From contig NZ_CP102592.1 in assembly GCF_025666195.1 (NCBI RefSeq), positions 1,674,001 through 1,738,000 of the forward strand: a DNA stretch of 64,000 bases. Reading direction: 5' to 3'. Source of the DNA: Xanthomonas sp. CFBP 8443 (GTDB taxonomy: Bacteria > Pseudomonadota > Gammaproteobacteria > Xanthomonadales > Xanthomonadaceae). Position 1 is the stretch's first letter. Each line of letters starts with the position of its first letter. Below, piece by piece: positions 59,765 through 64,000 of the stretch. Below the pieces are notes generated by a model. That model was not told where the DNA came from and ran no database searches. It saw only the letters and a program-made list of their open reading frames with translations. The position numbers and the translations under genes are program-made.

Positions 59765-62700
59765 ATGAGCATTCCCGCATCCCGCGTCCCGCTGCCGCAA
59801 GCGGACACCAGCCCATTGCGCTTCGTCACCGCCGCCAGCCTGTTCGACGGCCACGACGCGGCGATCAACATCATGCGCCGGCTGATCCAGGCGCAGGGCG
59901 CCGAGGTGATCCATCTTGGCCACAACCGCAGCGTCGAGGATGTGGTGCGCGCGGCGTTGCAGGAAGACGCCGATGCGATCGCGCTGTCGTCCTACCAGGG
60001 CGGCCACGTCGAATACTTCAAGTACATGGTGGACATGTTGCGCGAACGCGGCGCCGGCCACGTGCGCGTGTTCGGCGGCGGTGGCGGCACCATCACGCCC
60101 GAAGAGATCGCCGAGCTGCAGGCCTACGGCGTGGAGCGCATCTACCACCCCAACGACGGCATGAAGATGGGCCTGGTGGAGATGATCGAGGACGTGGTGC
60201 AGCGCGCTTCGCGCGCGCGGGACTCGGGACTCGGAACTCGGGACCCGGAACAGGCCGGTGCGTCGTTGCCGAGCATCGACGACGAGATCGGTATCGGCAA
60301 AGTGCTCTCGGCGCTCGAGGATGGCGCGTTCTCCGAGTCCGAGCTGGCCCTGCTGCGCAAGCAATGGCAATCCGGCCTAGCGGGCACTTCCGATTCCCGA
60401 GTCCCCAGTCCCGAGTCCCGCGCTAGGCGCCCGGCGCCGGTGCTAGGCCTGACCGGCACCGGCGGCGCCGGCAAGTCCTCGGTCACCGACGAACTGCTCA
60501 ACCGCTTCCTGGCCGGCTTCCCGCAGATGCGTATCGCGGTGGTGTCGGTGGACCCGAGCCGGCGCCGCACCGGCGGCGCGCTGCTCGGCGACCGCATCCG
60601 CATGAACGCCTTGCGCAGCCCGCGCGTGTACATGCGCTCGATGGCCACGCGGCGCCAGCATGCGGCCACCAACCGCGTGCTGAAGGACTGCATCGCGTTC
60701 CTGAAGGGCATCGGCTACGACCTGGTGATCGTGGAGACCGCCGGCATCGGCCAGAGCGATTCGGAAATCGTCGACCTGGTCGATTTCCCGGTGTACGTGA
60801 TGACCAGCGACTACGGCGCGCCGAGCCAGCTCGAGAAGATCGACATGCTCGACTTCGCCGAGCTGGTGGTGCTGAACAAGTACGACCGGCGCGGCGCCGA
60901 AGATGCGCTGCGCGACGTGCGCAAGCAGTGGCGGCGCAATCGCGTGGCGTTCCAGCTGGAGGACGAGGCGGTGCCGGTGTATCCGACCATCGCCAGCCAG
61001 TTCAACGATCCCGGCATCAGCTGGATGTTCGTCAACCTGTGCCGCTTGCTGCGCGACAAGCTGGGCCTGGACGCGGCGCCAGCGGCGCCAGCGGCGTCCG
61101 CGGCGGCGGCGGGCGCCGATGCGCTGCGCTGCGACTTCCGGCCGGAGCTGGATACCTCGCTCAAGGAACCGCGCGCCACCGTGCTGATTCCCGGCGCGCG
61201 CGTGCGCTACCTGGCCGAGATCGCCGAGCAGGGCCGCGCGCTCAACGCCGGCATCGAACGCCAGGCCGAGGCCGCCGACCGTGCGCAGTCGTTCTGGCAG
61301 TCGCTGCACGAACTGCAGGACCCGCAGCTGCCGAAGCAACTGGAGCTGTACGCGGCGGAGGCGCTGCAGCCGGCTGCCAAATCTGCCGCCAGCGCCGTGA
61401 TCGCGGCGCACGCGCCGCCGCCGGACAGCGACATTGCGCCTCACGCGGTCGCAGTCGACGCCACCTTGCTGCTGCTGCGCCAGCGCTACAACGATGCGGT
61501 GCAGGCGCTGTCCAGCGAGTCGTTGAAACTGCTGCGCGAGTGGCCGCAGCGGCTGAAGTCGATCACCGACCCGGTCACCGAGTACGAAGTGCGCGGCAAG
61601 GCCATCCGTGTGGAGAACTACCGGCAGTCGCTGAGCCACCAGCCGATCCCGAAGATCGCCGCACCGCGCTACAAGAGCTGGGGTGAGCTGCTGACCTTCC
61701 TCGGCAAGGAGAACCTGCCCGGCAGTTATCCGTACACCGGCGGCGTGTATCCGTACCGCCGTGCCGGCGAGGACCCGATCCGCATGTTCGCCGGCGAAGG
61801 CACGCCGGAGCGCACCAACCGCCGCTTCCACTACCTCAGCGTGGGCCAGCCGGCCGCGCGCCTGTCCACTGCCTTCGACAGCGTCACCCTGTATGGCGAG
61901 GATCCGGCGCCGCGCCCGGACATCTACGGCAAGGTCGGCAATTCCGGGGTCAACATTCCGACCCTGGACGACATGAAGAAGCTGTACTCCGGCTTCGACC
62001 TGTGCGCACCGACCACCAGCGTATCGATGACCATCAACGGCCCGGCGCCGATGATCCTGGCGATGTTCATGAATACCGCCATCGACCAGCAGGTGGAGAA
62101 GTACCTCAAGGCCGACCCGCAGCGCTGGGCGCAGGCGCAGCAGACCCTGGACGCATTGTTCGAGGGCAGGGAACGCCCGCGCTACCACGGCGAGCTGCCG
62201 CCGACCAACGACGGCCTGGGCCTGGCCTTGCTCGGCGTCAGCGGCGACCAGGTGGTCGATGCGCAGACCTATGCGCAGATCAAGGCGGCCACGCTGTCCA
62301 GCGTGCGCGGCACGGTGCAGGCCGACATCCTCAAGGAGGACCAGGCGCAGAACACCTGCATCTTCAGCACCGAGTTCGCGCTGCGCATGATGGGCGACAT
62401 CCAGCAGTACTTCGTCGAGCACAAGGTGCGCAACTTCTACTCGGTGTCGATCTCCGGCTACCACATCGCCGAGGCCGGGGCGAACCCGATCAGCCAGCTC
62501 GCCTTCACCCTGAGCAACGGCTTCACCATCGTCGAGTACTACCTGGCGCGCGGCATGCGCATCGACGACTTCGCGCCGAACCTGAGCTTCTTCTTCAGCA
62601 ACGGCATGGACCCGGAGTACACCGTAATCGGCCGGGTGGCGCGGCGCATCTGGGCGCGGGCGATGCGCGAGCGCTACGGCGGCAACGAGCGCAGCCAGAT

Positions 62701-63460
62701 GATGAAGTACCACATCCAGACCTCGGGCCGCTCGCTGCACGCGCAGGAGATCCAGTTCAACGACATCCGCACCACGCTGCAGGCGCTGTACGCGCTGTTC
62801 GACAACTGCAACAGCCTGCACACCAACGCCTACGACGAGGCGATCACCACGCCCACCGAGGAGAGCGTGCGCCGCGCGGTGGCGATCCAAATGATCATCA
62901 ACAAGGAGCTGGGGCTGAACTTCTGCGAGAACCCGTGGCAGGGCAGCTTCATCGTCGAGCAGCTCACCGACCTGGTGGAGGAGGCGGTGTACAAGGAGTT
63001 CGAGGCGATCAGCGAGCGCGGCGGCGTGCTCGGCGCGATGGATACCATGTACCAGCGTGGCAAGATCCAGGAAGAGAGCCTGTACTACGAGCACAAGAAG
63101 CACGACGGCAGCCTGCCGCTGGTCGGGGTCAACACCTTCCTGCCCAAGCAGCACGCCGGCGAGACCGCGACCCAGATCGAGCTGATTCGCTCCACCGAGG
63201 AGGAGAAGGGCCAGCAGATCGCCAACGTGCGCGACTGGCAGCAGCGCCGCAACGGCATCGTCCCGCCGACGGCGCAGCAGGCCGACGCGGCGGGCGTGCC
63301 GGCGCCGGGCGATGCCGCCGGCCTCGGCTACCTGCAACGCACCGCCCGCGCGCGCAGCAACGTCTTCGCCGCGCTGATGGAGGCGGTGAAGACCCACAGC
63401 CTGGGGCAGATCAGCCACGCGCTGTACGAGGTGGGCGGGGAGTACCGGCGCAATATGTAG
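59765..63460 (+). CDS. icmF: fused isobutyryl-CoA mutase IcmF (B12-dependent)
   Basis: A 1,231-residue single-chain mutase. The N-terminal B12-binding domain (20-150) has the base-off motif DGHDAA, with His30 as the cobalt ligand. A MeaB-like G-protein chaperone domain follows, with P-loop GTGGAGKSS (231-239) and NKYD. The C-terminal TIM-barrel substrate domain (about 560-1080) includes [23 protein letters not shown] and [12 protein letters not shown]. The reaction is interconversion of isobutyryl-CoA and n-butyryl-CoA. The linker at 152-161 and 209-221 is encoded by inverted heptamer arrays. A -10-like TAGAAT lies at 59731-59736, 28 bases before the ATG. Confidence 0.92.
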   Translation: MSIPASRVPLPQADTSPLRFVTAASLFDGHDAAINIMRRLIQAQGAEVIHLGHNRSVEDVVRAALQEDADAIALSSYQGGHVEYFKYMVDMLRERGAGHVRVFGGGGGTITPEEIAELQAYGVERIYHPNDGMKMGLVEMIEDVVQRASRARDSGLGTRDPEQAGASLPSIDDEIGIGKVLSALEDGAFSESELALLRKQWQSGLAGTSDSRVPSPESRARRPAPVLGLTGTGGAGKSSVTDELLNRFLAGFPQMRIAVVSVDPSRRRTGGALLGDRIRMNALRSPRVYMRSMATRRQHAATNRVLKDCIAFLKGIGYDLVIVETAGIGQSDSEIVDLVDFPVYVMTSDYGAPSQLEKIDMLDFAELVVLNKYDRRGAEDALRDVRKQWRRNRVAFQLEDEAVPVYPTIASQFNDPGISWMFVNLCRLLRDKLGLDAAPAAPAASAAAAGADALRCDFRPELDTSLKEPRATVLIPGARVRYLAEIAEQGRALNAGIERQAEAADRAQSFWQSLHELQDPQLPKQLELYAAEALQPAAKSAASAVIAAHAPPPDSDIAPHAVAVDATLLLLRQRYNDAVQALSSESLKLLREWPQRLKSITDPVTEYEVRGKAIRVENYRQSLSHQPIPKIAAPRYKSWGELLTFLGKENLPGSYPYTGGVYPYRRAGEDPIRMFAGEGTPERTNRRFHYLSVGQPAARLSTAFDSVTLYGEDPAPRPDIYGKVGNSGVNIPTLDDMKKLYSGFDLCAPTTSVSMTINGPAPMILAMFMNTAIDQQVEKYLKADPQRWAQAQQTLDALFEGRERPRYHGELPPTNDGLGLALLGVSGDQVVDAQTYAQIKAATLSSVRGTVQADILKEDQAQNTCIFSTEFALRMMGDIQQYFVEHKVRNFYSVSISGYHIAEAGANPISQLAFTLSNGFTIVEYYLARGMRIDDFAPNLSFFFSNGMDPEYTVIGRVARRIWARAMRERYGGNERSQMMKYHIQTSGRSLHAQEIQFNDIRTTLQALYALFDNCNSLHTNAYDEAITTPTEESVRRAVAIQMIINKELGLNFCENPWQGSFIVEQLTDLVEEAVYKEFEAISERGGVLGAMDTMYQRGKIQEESLYYEHKKHDGSLPLVGVNTFLPKQHAGETATQIELIRSTEEEKGQQIANVRDWQQRRNGIVPPTAQQADAAGVPAPGDAAGLGYLQRTARARSNVFAALMEAVKTHSLGQISHALYEVGGEYRRNM
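60219..60421 (+). repeat. inverted heptamer arrays inside the icmF linker
   Basis: The left array (60219-60250) repeats GGGACTC-type units and the right array (about 60391-60421) repeats the reverse complement. They flank 140 bases of apparently ordinary icmF coding sequence. They are read in frame, giving [10 protein letters not shown] and [12 protein letters not shown]. Confidence 0.85.
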
Positions 63461-63621
63461 CGCTGCGTGGATCGGTCGCGGCGGCGGTCGTGGCGCTACG
63501 GGCGATCGCGCCTGCAAGGTGCCCGTCGCTCGCTGCGCCCTGGAGGCGCGGTCCCTTGCTTGCGTCTTGCGGCGTTCGCCGTGGTCGGCACATAGTAGGC
63601 ATCGACGAACGGGGGCGGCGC

Positions 63622-64000
63622 ATGAAGGGATGGGGAGCGTTGTTGTTGCTGCTGGCCTGCGCGGCCGACGCCGGCGCGGCCGAGCCGGCCGCGGACGGCA
63701 GCGCCGGACCGCTGTTTGACACGATCGTGGCGCTGGACCAGCGCCTGTTCGGCGCCTACAACAGCTGCGATATGGCGGCGTTCGAGCAGCTGTTCGTGCC
63801 CGATGTGGAGTTCTATCACGACACCGGTGGCGCCAGCTGGGACCGCAAGACGGTGGTGGACAACACGCGCAAGTGGATCTGCGGCAAGGTGCGTCGCGAG
63901 TTGGTGGACGGCACGCTGCGGGTCTACCCGGTCAAGGACTTCGGTGCGATCGAGGAAGGCGAGCACCGCTTCTGCGAGCTGGCCAGCGGGCGCTGCGAAG
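63622..64000 (+). CDS. DUF4440-type (NTF2-like) exported protein, N-terminal part
   Basis: At least 126 residues to the window edge. A Sec signal peptide (LLLLLACAADAGAA, cleavage near residue 20) precedes an NTF2-like domain: ALDQRLFGAYNSCDMAAFEQLFVPDVEFYHDTGG is the first helix-and-strand unit. The Cys in NSCD is part of a Cys-rich pattern (IWCGK-like: KWICGK, RFCELASGRC). The full length is unknown. NTF2-like DUF4440 proteins have no general function. It lies 161 bases after icmF on the same strand. Confidence 0.75.
   Translation, partial: MKGWGALLLLLACAADAGAAEPAADGSAGPLFDTIVALDQRLFGAYNSCDMAAFEQLFVPDVEFYHDTGGASWDRKTVVDNTRKWICGKVRRELVDGTLRVYPVKDFGAIEEGEHRFCELASGRCE

Overview
The window is GC-rich, densely coding bacterial chromosome from the Xanthomonadaceae, most likely Xanthomonas or a close relative. 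The evidence is the gene order rpoE-rseA-mucD-lepA-lepB-(DUF4845)-rnc-era-recO, an ECF-sigma/FecR/TonB-receptor locus, a NalP/SphB1-like subtilase autotransporter, a fused IcmF mutase, and many intergenic GTAG-type REP palindromes. It looks like ordinary chromosome: no phage, insertion sequence, CRISPR array, rRNA or tRNA was seen. Species was not determined.

Layout. 1-918: 5' part of mutS (minus strand, runs off the left edge). 1365-9706: Tat-exported GH29 alpha-L-fucosidase, then a FecI-like sigma factor, FecR, a TonB-dependent receptor with an STN signalling domain, and a Tat-exported PhoD phosphatase; a Pho-box-like sequence precedes the receptor. 10042-18315: LysR regulator divergent from a YeiH-type exporter, an SDR, a CYP152-type P450 peroxygenase, a DUF4142/SRPBCC/zinc-dehydrogenase run, and a CDF zinc exporter. 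18492-20573: FadB/FadJ-like beta-oxidation enzyme. 20745-24110: envelope-stress operon rpoE-rseA-mucD with a sigma-E-type promoter and a terminator. 24250-30133: translation, secretion and RNA genes lepA, lepB, DUF4845, rnc, era, recO. 30341-36829: REC-HPt protein, rlmD, CYTH protein, FrnE-like DsbA, nagZ, hpt, a methylthioinosine phosphorylase, and a cold-shock gene. 36926-38203: FAD monooxygenase. 38379-44152: compact minus-strand DNA-repair operon (MBL exonuclease, ATP-dependent ligase, Lhr-type helicase, metallophosphoesterase), divergent from aidB. 46157-48879: zinc-ribbon protein, bactofilin, GGDEF cyclase. 49547-51988: two small Ala-rich lipoproteins and a thiolase. 52180-59535: subtilase autotransporter lipoprotein, leucine dehydrogenase, sedolisin, a short lipase-foldase-like protein, and a YXWGXW-type protein. 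59765-63460: icmF. 63622-64000: start of a DUF4440 gene.

How the parts work together. The sigma/FecR/receptor/PhoD block reads as a cell-surface signalling system whose output is uptake of an unknown substrate plus periplasmic phosphate release. FadB-like enzyme, thiolase, leucine dehydrogenase and IcmF fit fatty-acid and branched-chain amino-acid catabolism, although they are scattered. The repair operon and aidB share one divergent promoter region.

The least explained signal is a family of 7-bp repeat arrays (GGGACTC, GGGATTC or GGGATTG). They occur as inverted pairs. Three form a composite element of about 95-100 bp between lepA-lepB, rlmD-CYTH and CYTH-frnE. Others abut the recO and CYTH start codons, form the C-terminal tail of RecO, end rlmD, and sit in frame in an IcmF interdomain linker.
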